A stretch of DNA of 64,000 bases from positions 51,026,001-51,090,000 of the forward strand of contig CM034546.1 in the NCBI GenBank assembly GCA_020055645.1, written 5' to 3'. Numbering within the stretch: position 1 is the stretch's first letter; the number at the start of each line of letters is the position of its first letter. The notes under the pieces were generated by a model that was not told the origin of the DNA, searched no databases, and saw only the letters and a list, made by a program, of their open reading frames with translations. A program made the position numbers and the translations under genes. This document shows, piece after piece, positions 24,183 to 38,271 of this stretch. The DNA is from Tomocerus qinae (taxonomy: Eukaryota; Arthropoda; Collembola; Entomobryomorpha; Tomoceridae).

Positions 24183-25859
24183 ACTATAGCATTCTCACAT
24201 GCATGCAATGGTCGTTCCTTTACCCAAATTACATAGCCTACGGCGTGCACCCGTATGCGTGTTAATAAGAACCGTGCAAAAATTATGTTAGTATGGCTAG
24301 GGTTAATTCTGGTTTCCATACAGCATAATGTTATAAGGGAAACAATTGTTATCTTGGATATTGGAATATCTCAAATTATTTAATGAAGCCAGTCGCACGT
24401 GTTAATATTTGTGTAATGTTATTTGTCTAATATATTTTATATGAAATTTATTACACTAGCATCACTTAATTTTATTAATAAATTACTTATCTCATTTTGG
24501 TGCATGCAAGTTGTTATTAATTCTTTACCACATATTAACCAACAGTAACCACAATTTAAATAACTGTCTAGTCAGAGTTCCATGCAAAATATTTCTTTAT
24601 AAGGTAGCCACGAATAAGTCACAATAACAAGTTACAACGAACTATACGACAACTTCTTGTCACAAAGAGTCATAACAATTCTACCAGTTAAAGCATACAC
24701 ATCTGTACATTGACATAAATTATGTTATGTAAAATACCGACCAAGCAATCTCCCAATTACCTTCAAGCTCGGCTTCATAATGCACAATGGGTACCACAAA
24801 TATAGACATTAACATTAAATATTTAATATTAAAAGTGTTGATAAACAATTATTGCAATATATCTCACCATTTTATTTTGTCTAGGAGAGTTTTGCATTTG
24901 TCTTTATGCTTTGTACATTTTTACGCCATAGAAAAACCAATGGGTCGGTTCCGTCAGATTTTCTAATGTCGTTAGTCGTTACCCTACTTACTAAAATTAC
25001 ATATACCAATATGTATCCAATATATAATCGTAGACTTTTGTTACGTATATGCATGTATTTATGTATCTATATATTATTATGTTTTGTTTGAACGTGTGTG
25101 TCGCCGACCAGTAGCAATTAGAAGGGGCGGAGAGGGCAGCATCCCATCTAAGTCAGAAAATGAAGATTCTAAAAAATAGCGAATCGCCTAAACAGACTAT
25201 TTAGAAGCAGGCAGTTGGGGACGTCTCCTCTAACTCTATGGTCAAACAAATTCGTGGATACGTCCCTGCGCCAAATGTAATGCTACAGTTTTATATAAAT
25301 AATATTGCTCTGCTTTAGACGAAATATTATGATAAATATAAATTAATTAATTCTTACATTATAATAATTGACATTATTTTGTTTCAGTGTTCAATTTACA
25401 CGATTTTAAGACTTTTTGCTAGTATCTCATTGGTTTAATTTAAGTCATGACTCACTCATAATTAAACTAACCATAAAATACCAACTTATATTTTAAATAT
25501 AACCTAGTAAGTAATACAAGTTGACATTGCTGATATAGAAATACACACATAATTATACTAGGCATAGGCAATGTATTTGATTTAAAAAAGGTTCAAAATC
25601 CTTGTATTATTGCCCTTTTATGTCGTTCATTTTGGTAGTAAGTAATCCCTGAGCCGTTCTATATTAAGTTTGGCAAATTCAGTCGTAATGAATTATGTAA
25701 CTAAATTGACATTTCGACATGCTGTACTTTCCAAATCTTCATATCGTTACATAGTAATTTTGTCTGCATTGATATGGTTTGTTTACCACTGTAAATAAGT
25801 CATTATTTTATTGTCTACCAGTGCAATAGGATATTTAGTGAACGTTAAAACTTTACACA
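24183..25859. other. Intergenic upstream of catalase
   Basis: No gene or defined repeat seen. AT-rich. The region just before 25,860 should hold the catalase promoter; I could not assign any specific element. Confidence 0.5.
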
Positions 25860-28132
25860 ATGTCTAACGGCTACTTTAGAGATGAAGCTTCAGAACAACT
25901 TCCCAACTCTGCTAAAATGTTTCAGGTAAGTTACATTTTTATGGGAGTAAATCATAAAATGTTGCAATTGCTGTTTAAATCTTTATGATTTCATTCTTAA
26001 GTAAACTCAAAATAATTTCCTATACCTTAACCCAACGACAACAAAAAATCGAACCTACATTTTCCAATTTAACCTAAATTCTTACATGGAAATGTTGATC
26101 GATATTTGTTATAATATACTTTGTTATGTGTTATGCTAGTTTGGTTCATTAAATATGATTGTCATGTTGAACATGTTGTTGCCATTCTGTTTATTAAAAT
26201 ATGAACAAAATACAATTATTATGCTAATTTATATTTTCAAAAAAAAGTTGAGACAAGAGGCGACAAATGCGACGGGGAGACCTTTACCTAGTCTAACAAG
26301 CTCACTCACTGTTGGCCCGAGAGGAAATATTCTTCTACAGGATTCAAATCTCCTAGATCATCTTGCTCATTTCGACAGAGAGAGAGTTCCTGAACGACTT
26401 GTACATGCCAAAGCAGCAGGTTCCATTATCTAATTATTTTTAGTCTTCGAATAAAATTTATAATTGATTCATAGTTTTTGGTGGTCCAAATAGTAACATT
26501 AATTATTACGATAAATGTCTATATAATATTGTAAATAACAATTTGTAATTTTTCAGGAGCGTTTGGTTATTTCGAAGTGACTGATGACATTACTCAATAC
26601 AGTCGTGCCAAGGTTTTTGATGGTGTGGGAAAGAAAACTCCAATCACTGTGCGTTTGTCCTTAGCAAATTCAGAATCAGGAGCTTCGGAAACAACAAGAA
26701 ATTTTCGAGGGTTTGCAATAAAGTTTTACACAGAAGAAGGCATTTGGGATCTTGTAGGAAATAATACACCAATCCATTTTGTGAGGGATCCGATGGTCTA
26801 CGCAAGTTTGGTTCGCAGCCAAAAAAGAAATCCGGTTACCCATTTACCTGTAGGTACACCAACATGCAATAATGTAAGATTAAATTAGTGCACATGTAGT
26901 AATTGTATCTTTGATATTTCAATAATTTTCAAAGGATGTAAACATGGCTTGGGATTTCCTCACCCTTCTACCGCAATCAGTTTATCAGACAATGATCAGT
27001 TACTCGGACGAAGGAATTTCCGATGGCTTTCGCTATATGCATGGATTTGGTGGTCATGCATTTAAGTTGGTGAATGCAAATTTTGAAGCTGTCTATGTCA
27101 AATTCCATATGCGAAGTGATCAAGGCATAAAATATCTGACACCTGAAGATGCTTTGAAAATACAATCGGAAGATTTGGATTACGCCACTCGGGACTTGTA
27201 CAATGCTATTGCAAGGGAAGATTTCCCGTCGTGGACATTTTGTATACAAGTCATGACATTTGAACAGGCTGAGAATTTCAGGTGGAATCCTTTTGATTTA
27301 ACCAAAATTTGGCCATTCGACGAATACCCTCTTCAGACAGTTGGGAAAATTGTCCTTAACGAAAACCCAACTAATTATTTTACTCAGGTAGAGCAAATTG
27401 CCTTCTCACCAGCAAATATGCCACCAGGAATCGAACCGTCTCCCGATAAAATATTACAGGTAATAAGAATCCTTTTAGGTCTTTTCTTTGTGACTGTCTG
27501 TCTCGATTAAATTTAAAGATTACATAAATAAGTTGCTAATTGTTGGAGCTCCTAATTTTTTGGCTCATTTTGTTTTTTGGCATTTTCTATAATTTATATG
27601 TTATAGGATAAGTGTGTCAATATTGTTTTAATAAGGAAACCATTTTAATTTCCAGGCACGATTACTTGCTTACAAAGATACACAAAGATACCGTATCGGA
27701 CCAAATTATGAACAATTGCCAATAAACAGATCTAGTATGGCCCCAGTACATGCCTACAATCGGGATGGTCCAATGCTGTGTAAAATTCCAGATGTGGGAC
27801 CTAACTATTACCCCAATAGCTTTAATGGTCCCGAAGTGAGTGCCGTTGGAAAGCAGTCAGTATTTCCTCTATCCGGCGATGTTGACAGATATAACTCAGA
27901 TGACGATGACAATTTTTCTCAGGCTTCTATGTTTTGGGAAAATGAATTAGATGAAGGAGGGCGGAAACGGCTTGTTGAAAATATAGCACAGCAACTTCAG
28001 TTAGCGATCAAAGCAATTCAAGATAGAGCTGTTGATAACTTCACTATGGTTAACCCTGATTTTGGAAAAATGTTGAGACAACGTTTGGATGAATTAGCCG
28101 CCGAAGAAGCTACTTCTGGTACTAAGGCTTAA
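25860..28132 (+). CDS. Cat: Catalase, complete, 518 residues
   Basis: Five exons with consistent phase: 25,860-25,925, 26,248-26,419, 26,557-26,873, 26,935-27,459 and 27,656-28,132. The enzyme is a haem protein that turns hydrogen peroxide into water and oxygen. The distal catalytic His lies in [20 protein letters not shown] and the active-site Asn in WDLVGNNTP. The haem-ligand Tyr is in [15 protein letters not shown], where the usual DTHR is [38 protein letters not shown] and [13 protein letters not shown] GPNYYPNSF are typical. Near the distal side the common VRFSTV is VRLSLA. Length is normal for animal catalases (about 500-527). The tail ends SGTKA, without an obvious peroxisomal signal. 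The exon 2 acceptor (AAAAAAAG) is weak but fixes the frame. Confidence 0.96.
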
Positions 28133-28641
28133 ATGATATAGCCAGATTTTATATACCTGGGTTATATCCTAGCACATTTCTCTATCACATTATGCTAGGA
28201 TTTAACTAGTTATATTCTAGCACACTTCACTGGCACAGTTTAGTATGTTCGGAAACTGTGCTGTAAAAGGGTGGTAGGATATATCCAGTTGGCAGATTTA
28301 TTGGCACACAAACTTTCTAACACAAATTCTACTATATAATTTAATTCCCTATTTAAAACCAGAATAGCTTAATGGGCTTAAGACCGATGGTATAGATAAT
28401 TTACATATTCCGTTTATTTTTGAAATTGTTTTTTGAAATTTTTATTTCATGGATAACGTTGAATACATACGTCCCGTCTAAAGTATAATGAACTAATACA
28501 ATGCTCGAAGTGCGAATATTATAGAATTCGAATTCCAATGAGATCCAATAAGATTTGGGTTTTTCCTCAACAAAACCAAAAATCTATAGGTTTTTCATCC
28601 CTTAAACCTAGTAGCCTTCTCCAGCTTTAAAATGTGTGAGT
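28133..28641. other. Convergent intergenic gap
   Basis: 3' flanks of catalase (plus) and the ionotropic receptor (minus). Near 28,150-28,290 the motif TATCCTAGCACA / TATTCTAGCACACTTC recurs about three times as loose direct copies. No gene. Confidence 0.5.
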
Positions 28642-31380
28642 TTATTCCCTCTTAATTTGTTGTAATAATTTATAATATAATAAAGGAAGTTTTAAAATGC
28701 ATATTCTTGCAATAGTAACTGAGGTATTGTACACCAGTAAAATAATTTTCCAAATATAGTGGCGCATTTCTACGCCAAAAAATGCAAAGCAAACGACTTT
28801 ACAGATACAATATATGAAAAAGATGGCAGAAATATTTGATTTGGTAAGACTTAATGGTTGCAACCCTTCATCATTATGACAGTAGGAGCATGTGATATAA
28901 TTTTTAATTTTCCAAAGCATATTCCATTCGTCGTATATTCCTGAATGGACAAAGGCCTTGAGTCTCCGATTGGTGTAAGAATCCAGGAGTTTTATAGAAG
29001 CCATATTTCTATATACTTGTTTCCTGCTATAAAAATGAATTGCTTGATTCTCCACTAACAAACTAGTATCCAATTCTCGGCGGTAGAGTTGTTTTTTTAA
29101 ATTCACTCCATTTTCAGGTCTCCAATTAGATTCATTAATAAATTCAAGCAAGTCTTCTTCCTTCCCTAGAAATGCAGATTTCTCACAGTTGGCAATCCAC
29201 TGTTGGTTGCTTTTACTTGGAAAACTGGCCGGAAACTTGTGAGTTTGTGCTAGTTGCCTAAGGACTTTAGTTCTACCGTATTTCTTATCTCCATTTTGTA
29301 GTATATCATTAATAAAGTAATTAAAACTGACGTAGCGGGACATGCATTTATCGTTTGAGCTGCAGTAACTCAAGACTGCTTTAGTATCAGAGAGATTCAC
29401 CATCCGTAATTTCTTATCAGCGTTTTTATTATATTTCATATAACTCACCAAATGGTTTGCATAAGAAGCAGTTCTCTCTTGTCTATCTACGGATGACTGA
29501 AAACTGAATATTCATTATTAAATTTATTATATTTTATTTATTACTATGAAATGGGACTAGGTTTTTAATTGAGACGTATAATATCGTCTCTTAACGATGT
29601 ACAAGACATTAATCCACTTTTCGTTTGGCACGGCAAATAAAATTAATCCACTTTACGTAACTAGGATTAAGTTCTATTTCACTGCCAAACGAAAATCGGA
29701 TTAAGGTCTTTTCCATTCTTAAGGAACGATATATTGTATAACTACTTACTTAGTGTAACCATCCAAAGGTAACAGAGAGCTGAAAGTATCAATGTCGTAG
29801 TTGATTATGTCGTCAAGGCTTTCAACATGTGTGACTGAACGAGGAGCAGTTAAATCAATGATAACAATTCCTTTGTAGGCATTTGTAAGAACGACGCCCA
29901 TCAGAAGAAAAGGTCCAGAAAACAGTCGAAACCAATTCAATTTTCCTTGTTGATATTTACTGGGGATGTCATAACTGATTTCGAGTAAATATGCATAACA
30001 AATCATCACAAATGGAATATCCTTGATTTTTTTGAAATAAAGTACAACATGAACAAAAATGCAGCTGACAACAAAGACAAGTAAAGAAACCAGCCACGCT
30101 GAAGCCTCGTAAGGTTGTATAAATCCATAAAAGGACAATTTTTCCGTTAGAACCGTACATGAATAAAATGAATACCCTTCAGTGTTTGTAACAATGAAGT
30201 TTGAAGGGTTTTCAATAGTTTGCACCTTCCTTAGAGGAAAGGATTCTTTTCGAAACGATATCACAAAATTGTATCTGGGAATTCTAAACGGAAAACATTT
30301 TGAGCCAACAATTGAACTAGGATCTGTATTTGTTATTGTAGTATTTGAATTGGTTTGGAATATTAAATACAAAATTGTGATTTTTAAATCAATATTTGAT
30401 GACCCAGAAAATGAGGCGTGGTCTGCCATTGTCATGTGATGAATGGGACTGCCACAATATTTGGTATTTCCATGAAAATAATTTTCATCAAAGAATGTGG
30501 CAATGAAATTGACTTTTTTAGAAAGAACTTCTCGATGTTGTATTTCTAAATCTTTTATCAGATTCACTTTTATTAACGTATCTCTATTTTGTATGTATGG
30601 GTAGTCAGATATAGTTTGTTTGTCACACTGTGGGCATAGAAACCAAAAACTTTCTTCCTCCATCAGGAATACAGTATAGCGAAAATCATTTTTTGCAGCG
30701 TACAAGTAGCTTAATCTCTTTCCATCGTAATATTCCTCATTTTCCAAAAGCTGCATTAGTAACTGCTTATCTGATGCTTTACTTAGAACAAAATGTACTG
30801 AAAAAGTGTAAGGTGTGTACGTTAATCCCCATTCTAAATTTTTATACCAATTTGGAAATATCAATGTATCAGCAGTCAACATATCTAATTTTTGTCCAAA
30901 ATCAGGCAAAAATATAATGTGCACTAAACACCTAACTTCAAACTGAATGAGAGAATATGGTTTTGATTTCCCTTTGTATACGTTCTCATTTGTAATTGGA
31001 AATCCATGTTTGATAACATCATAGTCAACACAGTAATCACCAGGAAGACAATCGTATTTGGTTATATTAAAATGAGATTTTATTACATTTATGTTTGAAA
31101 GGGCCAAAGGGAGTATGAATTTATTTGTAAGGTGGTATATTAATTCTCTTTCTGGTTCGCTGTCTTTAAAAATTATAATATGTGGATAACAATAGTCTAT
31201 AAATTCATACAGTTCTTTGGCTAGCTTACCGATAAGATTTTGCAATTCAGCATTAACTTGAAAAAGGGATGGCCAAATAATATGGCAAAATATTAAAGCT
31301 GCGCAATAATTAGTTACCATAGTTACTATTCTACCTTTGAAAGAGAGTGTTTTAAATGTATTTATCACGGCTAAATACAA
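28642..31380 (-). CDS. Divergent ionotropic receptor (variant iGluR family), two exons
   Basis: Exon 1 is 31,380-29,750 and exon 2 is 29,503-28,642. They join in phase 2, restoring NFQSSVDRQ, and give 830 residues. A second Met at codon 21 begins MVTNYCAALIFCHIIWPSLF, which reads as a signal peptide and may be the true start. After a large extracellular region come S1, TM1 (EASAWLVSLLVFVVSCIFVH), a pore segment (IPFVMICYAYLLEISYDIPS), TM2 (FLLMGVVLTNAYKGIVIIDL), the S2 lobe and TM3 (ISAIFFIYCICKVVCFAFFG) near the C-terminus. The layout is that of arthropod ionotropic receptors, ligand-gated channels on chemosensory neurons. The ligand cannot be told; a divergent, lineage-specific receptor is likely. 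The intron carries a MITE. Confidence 0.9.
29583..29730. mobile_element. MITE of the ATCGTC(C/T)CTTAA family, in the receptor intron
   Basis: Ends ATCGTCTCTTAACGATG and CATTCTTAAGGAACGAT are inverted. The interior has TTAATCCAC and CTTTTCGTTTGGCA and their complements. Same family as 58,837-59,040; a partial copy begins near 36,848. Confidence 0.75.
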
Positions 31381-31394
31381 ACACTTTAACTTAG

Positions 31395-32179
31395 TACACA
31401 GATAGAAATTTCGCTACCATCAATTCCGAGTCGAAATTTTAACTGCGTCATGGTGACAGAAAATTTTCGCCGACTCGAAATATCAAACCGGAAGTGAGTT
31501 TCCATCACCTAGTACACAGATCATGGCAGCTAGTAATTAGAACGAACAGATTTTGGGTTTAGAAATTCACAATTTTTAAGTCACCTTATTAGTACCACAA
31601 TGCTTGTCTAGAGCTTAGCACGAGGAGACGCGGCTCCCAGCCAGGACAAGGAATAGGTTCTAGACAACCACAATGCCGGAGTAGACACTTGTAAAATGAC
31701 GTCATAATCTACGCCCTTTTACATGTGTCAACTCCGATAATCATTACCAAAATGAAGTGCATTTTTATCACACTTCTGGGGATAGATTATCATCATACTT
31801 CCCAATCGATGGCAATATGTATGTCATACATTTGAAAAGTTTGAACTTAAAATAGATGAAAGCTCTATAGCCACCAAATCATTCCTATTATTTTCAACTT
31901 CTTCCCAAACATATACATAGTTGAGAATTTGAGAAATCAAATATTTGGTTTCCGTAACCATGTAACAATTCTATAATATTTCACAGCGAAAATATGGATC
32001 TCTTTTCAAGCTACCGAGCTGGCGAAATTCATGATTTTAACTTTGGTGAAATGAATATTTTGATTGAGGAGAAAATTGATGAAATGTTTGCCGACAAAAC
32101 GAAATGACGGTGAAATTTTAATTTTTTCCCCGCTGAGAAAATTGGCCTTAGAAACTGCATTTCGCTCACGATCTGTGTA
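31395..32179. mobile_element. Possible inverted-repeat element upstream of the ionotropic receptor
   Basis: TACACAGAT at 31,395 pairs with ATCTGTGTA at 32,171-32,179, and nearby segments (GAAATTTCGC, AAATTTTAA) are loosely inverted. A second TACACAGATCATGG at about 31,510 suggests a nested or tandem copy. No target duplication seen. Confidence 0.3.
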
Positions 32180-34455
32180 GCAGGCTGTCCGAAGTAAAAA
32201 AAACTGTATGAAATTAATCCCGGAAAATTTTTTATCATAAATGTATTTACTCTAGCGGAAATCCGCATTGGAAAGTACACAAAATTGAATAATTCAATAT
32301 TCGAGGATTAAAGTTCCGCTTCCTATTTCGTACTTATAAGGGCATAAAATGGAGTTTATTTATAAGGATATTCATGGAATGAAACTTCCGCATCCTTTCT
32401 TTTGTATTTACAACCATCCCTCTTAAAAGGTTTATAGCTTGTAGACATAAAAAATTCCAAATGATAAGGAAATGAATAACGTTTGCATAGAAAAGTCAAT
32501 GTAATGAGCTACCTATAAATCGCGGAACACTAATATATGCTCCTTGTTTTATCGTAACCGTAAGTAAAGACGAACGTCTTTATTATATTTCGTATAAGGG
32601 CTGAATGCTAATTCAATCGCCCGGGTAGTGAGTTTTTAATTCGCAAATTTAAAATTTCGATTTTCAAATGCGGATTCAATTTTCGGCATAATATTATTAT
32701 ATCGTAGTGTCTTGAACTAAATTATTTAAATTTATTCTAAATAAATTCGGTAATGCAGCAATGTATTAATTATCCTATAGAGTGTAATGAAATCATGATT
32801 TATTTAACGCAACTTTAATCAAATTATAGACTTAATGGACACAGTTGTCCTCGCTACAATAGTTTACATCCATAAGTCATTTAATTTATTTGGTATTCAA
32901 ATTGTTTTGTTATTTTCATAGTGGCAACAGATAAGAAAAAGCATAATAAATTTATACAGGCATATTGGAAAGGGTATAACGCTTCAAAGACATGAAAAGA
33001 TTTACTTTGGAATACGACAAAAGAATACATTGTAAGCGTCTAATACATGGGAATCTAAATTATTTAAACGCAAGAGAAATCGATAGTCAACATTTTATCC
33101 TCTACTGGGATTAGTGTTTTTGTAACTAAAGTATACAACCGAGAATATTGGAAGTTTAGGCCTAGTACAAATAACAACAAGAGGGAGTCAAAATCCATTT
33201 CTCGTAACATAACATTATTTATTACTTAAATACCTTCCTAGCACCTTCCTTAAAAATGTTTGATTCCATCAAAGAATATGTCCAGGTAGTTTTGGAACAT
33301 TTTCGAAGAATTCACGTATTAGGTAAATTGTGAATTAAATTGTATAAACTAAGCACAGGTGATGTCCAGAAATACAGATAAGAAAAACGTAATTCAGCTA
33401 TACACTTAAACCCTGGTAATATTTGTTTTTTCCTGACCCTATGCTTAACTACAGAAAACAACCGTCACACTCCTTCCAACTACTTCGACTTAAATCTAAT
33501 CTTTAAAAACAACAGGACAACAAACAAAATGTACATTTTTGGTTTTTTGCCTTTTTTGTTATTTTAAATAGATTAAAATGAATAGCAATTTATATTTTAT
33601 GCGTTGTAAATGTTATAACAAATGCAAATGGCAATAAAATTGTTCATGTAAAAAGTTCGTTTTTGGTAAAATTTGAAAGTTCAGTTTAGTGTGGCATTAA
33701 AAAAATTATATAATAAAAACTTTCCATCAGAATCTGAAAAATAAGGCTTTTTGTGTTTTTGCTATGGAATTTGCAACACGTGCGTGAAGCTGTATTGTGA
33801 TTGATTTTGAGGATGTTAAAAATTACAAACCTCCTTATCGCATTACAAAATAATATTGCCATTTTCTATAGTTTTTATAACGTATGACATACAAATTGCA
33901 ATTGATTTTATTTCAAGGTAACCAAAAAGGCACCTTTTTGATAATTTTGATCAAAAAGGCAACCAAAATAGCAAAAGGGTAAGGACCATTTTTGCTTTTC
34001 TCATGCCATTTTGGCGCTTCTTTACCCTACACAATAAAAGTAATGAATCTATGGAAAACATACAATTTGCAAAATGATTATTACTTTTGCAGGTAGTGTT
34101 TATCTAAAAGAAATACAGAATACATACCCGTACATTACATTCTTTATAGAATATTCCCGAACCTGTTTTTGAGTTATTTCGTCTTATCTGATTAACTTAT
34201 AAAATAAGCGGCGAAGGAAAAATGTGAGGAACTACAATTTTACAGCAATTATCAATAGAAAATCAATATTCATACTGCGACTATCTATTACAGTTCAAAC
34301 AACGCACTATGGCTTTGTAGTTGCTTTTACCGATCGTAGCAAATAGTACATTAGCTTGAAATACACAAAAGTAACAAACAAATATTCATAACACAAATAG
34401 TATTAGATTCATAGAGTATTTATAGTATTCCAAATCCCAAAGGGAAGGGAAAATA
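32180..34455. other. Intergenic, no supported gene
   Basis: AT-rich DNA between the receptor and GR genes. Short A/T runs and a small GGCAACCAAAA/TTTTGGTTACC-like inverted stretch near 33,915-33,980. No coding signal seen. Confidence 0.5.
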
Positions 34456-36519
34456 ATGAAATCGATAATAATATCTCAAGAAACTTTCAAAAAAATTGGA
34501 CAAAATATAAAATTTGGTTACTGTATCGGTGCACTTCCATTTGTGTGGTGTGATAAGGATAGTTCCATTAAATACACAACCTCAAGGAAACGTAGCATAA
34601 TAATTTATCTACCGGCGGTGATATCGTTTATGTTAAATATTGCATTTGCAACTGAATTTGCAATTTTAACTTTACAAAACGATACAATGTCTTTTGATTA
34701 CATTCTTTGTTTCTTTTATTTTGGCATAGTAACAATTAATTCTTTTGTGTATATATGCTTTATATGGTATGGTTCAATAATGGCAGCTTTGTTTACAGGC
34801 ATGTCTAGAGTCTTTAGGCAGTTTGAAGGTAAGATTAAAGTTATATCATACAATATTTATAGAAAATAAATTTATAAATTGTTAAGGTTATCTCGACAAT
34901 GTGCAGAGCAGCGATACCACGTTCCCCGTGGGGAATAAAAAGTTGTTATATTTTTTTTAAACATGTACCACATCTTTTCTGAGGGCTTTTCACTTTTTCC
35001 AAAATGTCCCTGAATTTTTAAAATTAAATACATTTTGGAGTGGGAGAGTGTAAATTTTACAAAATCGCCCCATTCTCTGTTGTATGAAAAATTATAAGAA
35101 ATAAGGCCATTATAAAGCCTCCAGAATTTTTTGCTATTTTTAGTGGTACCACATTTTGAAATCCGTTGCCCAAATTGGTTGTATATCATTTTTTCCGTTT
35201 TCAACACCTTTCCTTACGGTACCACTAGACATTGCCAATTTTTACTAAGGGGAGGAAGGGTGTCAATTTAAAATTAAGTCACATTCTACTGCTTGGGTTT
35301 GTTAATTATTAAGCGTAAAAAAATTATTAATTTCTGCTCGTCGCTAAACAACCGTATCATCGAGGCAGCCTTAACAAATTTCTAAAATTTTAAATACTAA
35401 TGTTTATTTAGGCAAACACTGGGAAGAAAAGAAACAAGTTCCGCAACAAAAATTAGTAAAACTGTTGGAAATGACAAACCTATGTGCCATTTACTATCCT
35501 ATTTTGATTGTAATTTGTTACGCTACAGTTTTATACACCGAGCCAGTTTTATTCTATGCTCGACTTCCCGAAAAATATCAGTCCTATTTCATCGTCATCC
35601 TAGTATCAATTATTTATCTTTATGTGTTATGGTCTTCAAGTGCCGTCATTTTGTTTTTGGCCCATTTTGGAATCTTCGTAACACAAGGGTGTCTAGTATT
35701 GAGCCAACAGCTTACGTAAGATCTTTTATTTGTAACTGTGATAGACATAAGTAATGAATAGTAGTAACCTAATAATTGTAGTAGCAAAAATGAACAAACT
35801 GTTTTTAGCTGGTGGTTCTTGTCTAACATACATTAGAAAACTACGACGCTCTTTTCTATCTAATTCAAAAATTATGCTGATTTCTGCTTGTATTTTAATA
35901 TATTTCCAAGCACAGATAATATAATTGACCCCAGCAAATTTCCAATTTACTTTAGATCCAACAAATTCTCGTTGCATCAATTTTTAAATAGATATTTATT
36001 TTTGTAATCGTTTATTGTTATTCTAACAGGTTGGGAAAATCGGCTTACAAAACTAATGAATTAGCTCGCTCCATCGACGTCATAATCCACTACATGACTA
36101 TATTGCGGTTGTACTTTCAAATTATTAACGAAATCGTAAAAATAATCGCCATGCCAATTCAGTCTGCTATGTTTCGAAGTACTATGATTGTGATCATAAT
36201 ACTTGTCAAATATCACGAAACCCTTCCATTTATGATGATGTTAAATTTACTCGTCTTTAGTAGTTGTTCAATTTCCTTAATGACAGCTAGTTTAAATATT
36301 GGTTATTATAGTTCATCAAAACTGAATACAGTCATTAAACGAATTGTCGTTTCACCAAATGGTAGCACTTACGAAAAGAAATATGCAAAGGCTTTTAAAT
36401 TATCTTGGCGGCCAGCCCAATTTCAAATAGGAATAGAACATAAAATCACCAAAAAATCTGCTCCAAAATATATTCTCAGCCTTAGTCGAGCTTCAGTAAA
36501 GTTTCTCATAGGCATTTAA
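34456..36519 (+). CDS. Gustatory-receptor-like seven-helix membrane protein
   Basis: Three exons, 34,456-34,828, 35,412-35,715 and 36,030-36,519, join cleanly to about 388 residues. The start is the only ATG in frame before the first helix. Hydrophobic segments follow in sequence: SIIIYLPAVISFMLNIAF, FDYILCFFYFGIVTINSF, LCAIYYPILIVICYATVL, FIVILVSIIYLYVLW, and in exon 3 STMIVIIILV and LPFMMMLNLLVFSSCSI. The cytoplasmic loop (KHWEEKKQVPQQKLVKLLEM) precedes the third. The length and exon pattern fit the insect chemoreceptor superfamily. The usual GR C-terminal TYxxxxxQF is not visible (ASVKFLIGI instead), so the family call rests on topology and the LSWRPAQFQIGIE-type tail. Ligand unknown. Confidence 0.75.
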
Positions 36520-36544
36520 ATGTTAAAGTTAAATGTCAGAGGAA

Positions 36545-36836
36545 AATGACATAAACAATATAAATAATTAAATAATATAAATAAATAAATAATATAAATA
36601 AATAAATAATATAAATAAATAAATAATATAAATAAATAAATAATATAAATAAATAAATAATATAAATAAATAAATAATATAAATAAATAAATAATATAAA
36701 TAAATAAATAATATAAATAAATAAATAATATAAATAAATAAATAATATAAATAAATAAATAATATAAATAAATAAATAATATAAATAAATAAATAATATA
36801 AATAAATAAATAATATAAATAAATAAATAAATAAAT
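36545..36836. repeat. 17-bp AT-rich tandem array
   Basis: About 17 near-perfect copies of AATATAAATAAATAAAT. It directly follows the GR gene and makes a false antisense frame of Leu, Ile, Phe and Tyr. Almost no unit divergence, so it is young or actively homogenised. Confidence 0.95.
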
Positions 36837-38271
36837 ATGTATATAAATATCGTCCCTTAAGGTTAGAATAAGCCTGTATCCACTTTCAGATTGGTTCAGG
36901 AAAAAGCCTAAATCCATTTTTTGTTTGGCACAGGAAAGAGCCAAAATCCATTTTTTGTTTGGTACAGGAATAAGCCTATCTCCAATTTTCGTTTGGTGCA
37001 GGAAATAGCCTATCCTCTTGCAGCATTACGTAAAGTTGTCGGGGCACAGTAAGAATAAACAAGTTGACGAAATGAAGTATTTATTATTTTTATGTTGATA
37101 CTTGAAATATATCATGCTATAATGTACATAAACATTATAGCATGATATATTTGTATGTGTCATATAAGTTGATAATGCTTGACGTCAGGATGTCATCTAC
37201 TTAGCAAACATTAAACATACAAAATAATGTAGAGTAATTATACAACACATTTTAACTTATTAGTTATAAGATTCAGAGGATTTGTGACGCAAACCAATTT
37301 GATAAAACACGGATACATGTAATTTCTTTATAATTATACGACACATTTACACCAATTTGCAACGGCTAACAGCTTGACTTGGGTGACAAGAAAATAATTG
37401 CTAAATCTAATATGCTAAATCAGAGACCTGTCTCTAATTTCCTAAAAATTTGCTTTTTCTTTTTTATTAGTCGTATATCTGACAGTGCAGTGGGGCAACA
37501 TAACTAACATAACATTTCGATCTGCGACAAATTCTGTCCTATGTGTACGTACGGATATGGAAGTTGACAGCTAGAAACTGCGGTTGATATTATTACGAGA
37601 ATATCATTGAATGGATTGTAAATATGTGTCTACAAGTATAGATTGGAATTGAAACCATTTTATGAACATATCTTTAGTATTGTCATTCAGTTGTTTATAT
37701 TTGTACGAATATTAGCATACGAATAAGCATAACATAGAATTAGTTATCTCTTAACATTCAGAGTCAAGGGTACCGACGCCAACAAACCATGCATACTACC
37801 AAATGTTTATACATTATACTCATATTAATTTATACGCAAACTTAACGAAAACGCATTTTTCCCGTAACTTTGTCTCTACAAATTAACTAATAGTGCTTAG
37901 ACAATAATAGACAATTTTATAAAATGATGGAATTATATGAACTAACAGCCGAGGAGGTAATAACTTTATTATCAAATTATGATTCATGCAGATGACCCCA
38001 TACTAATAGTAATGTACAGGGAAATGGCATTTTTTGTTGCATTGATTGATTATTGTAAATTGTAACTTCTTTAATGTGATGTATTTTCGGCTGGTCGACA
38101 AAGAATCAAACTATATCTGGAAGGGACAATAATATTCATATTTTATTATATTATGCTTATTTCTTCAATGAAGTATGTAAATGAATGTAAATGAAGTGAA
38201 TGAACGGTTGAAAATGAAAATTTTGATGTGATTATAGATTGTAGATTACATTATTTATGTTTCGTTTTCAG
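36837..38271. other. Intergenic with a partial MITE
   Basis: At 36,848 ATCGTCCCTTAAGGTTAG and repeated ATCCATTTTTTGTTTGGCAC segments to about 37,010 match one arm of the MITE family at 29,583 and 58,837, without a clear right end. A short inverted pair TATATCATGCTATAATGTA...ATTATAGCATGATATATT lies at 37,108-37,151. No gene. Confidence 0.5.

Noticed and set aside
36516..36944. 142-residue hydrophobic frame antisense after the GR gene
   Set aside because: Translation of the 17-bp AT array.
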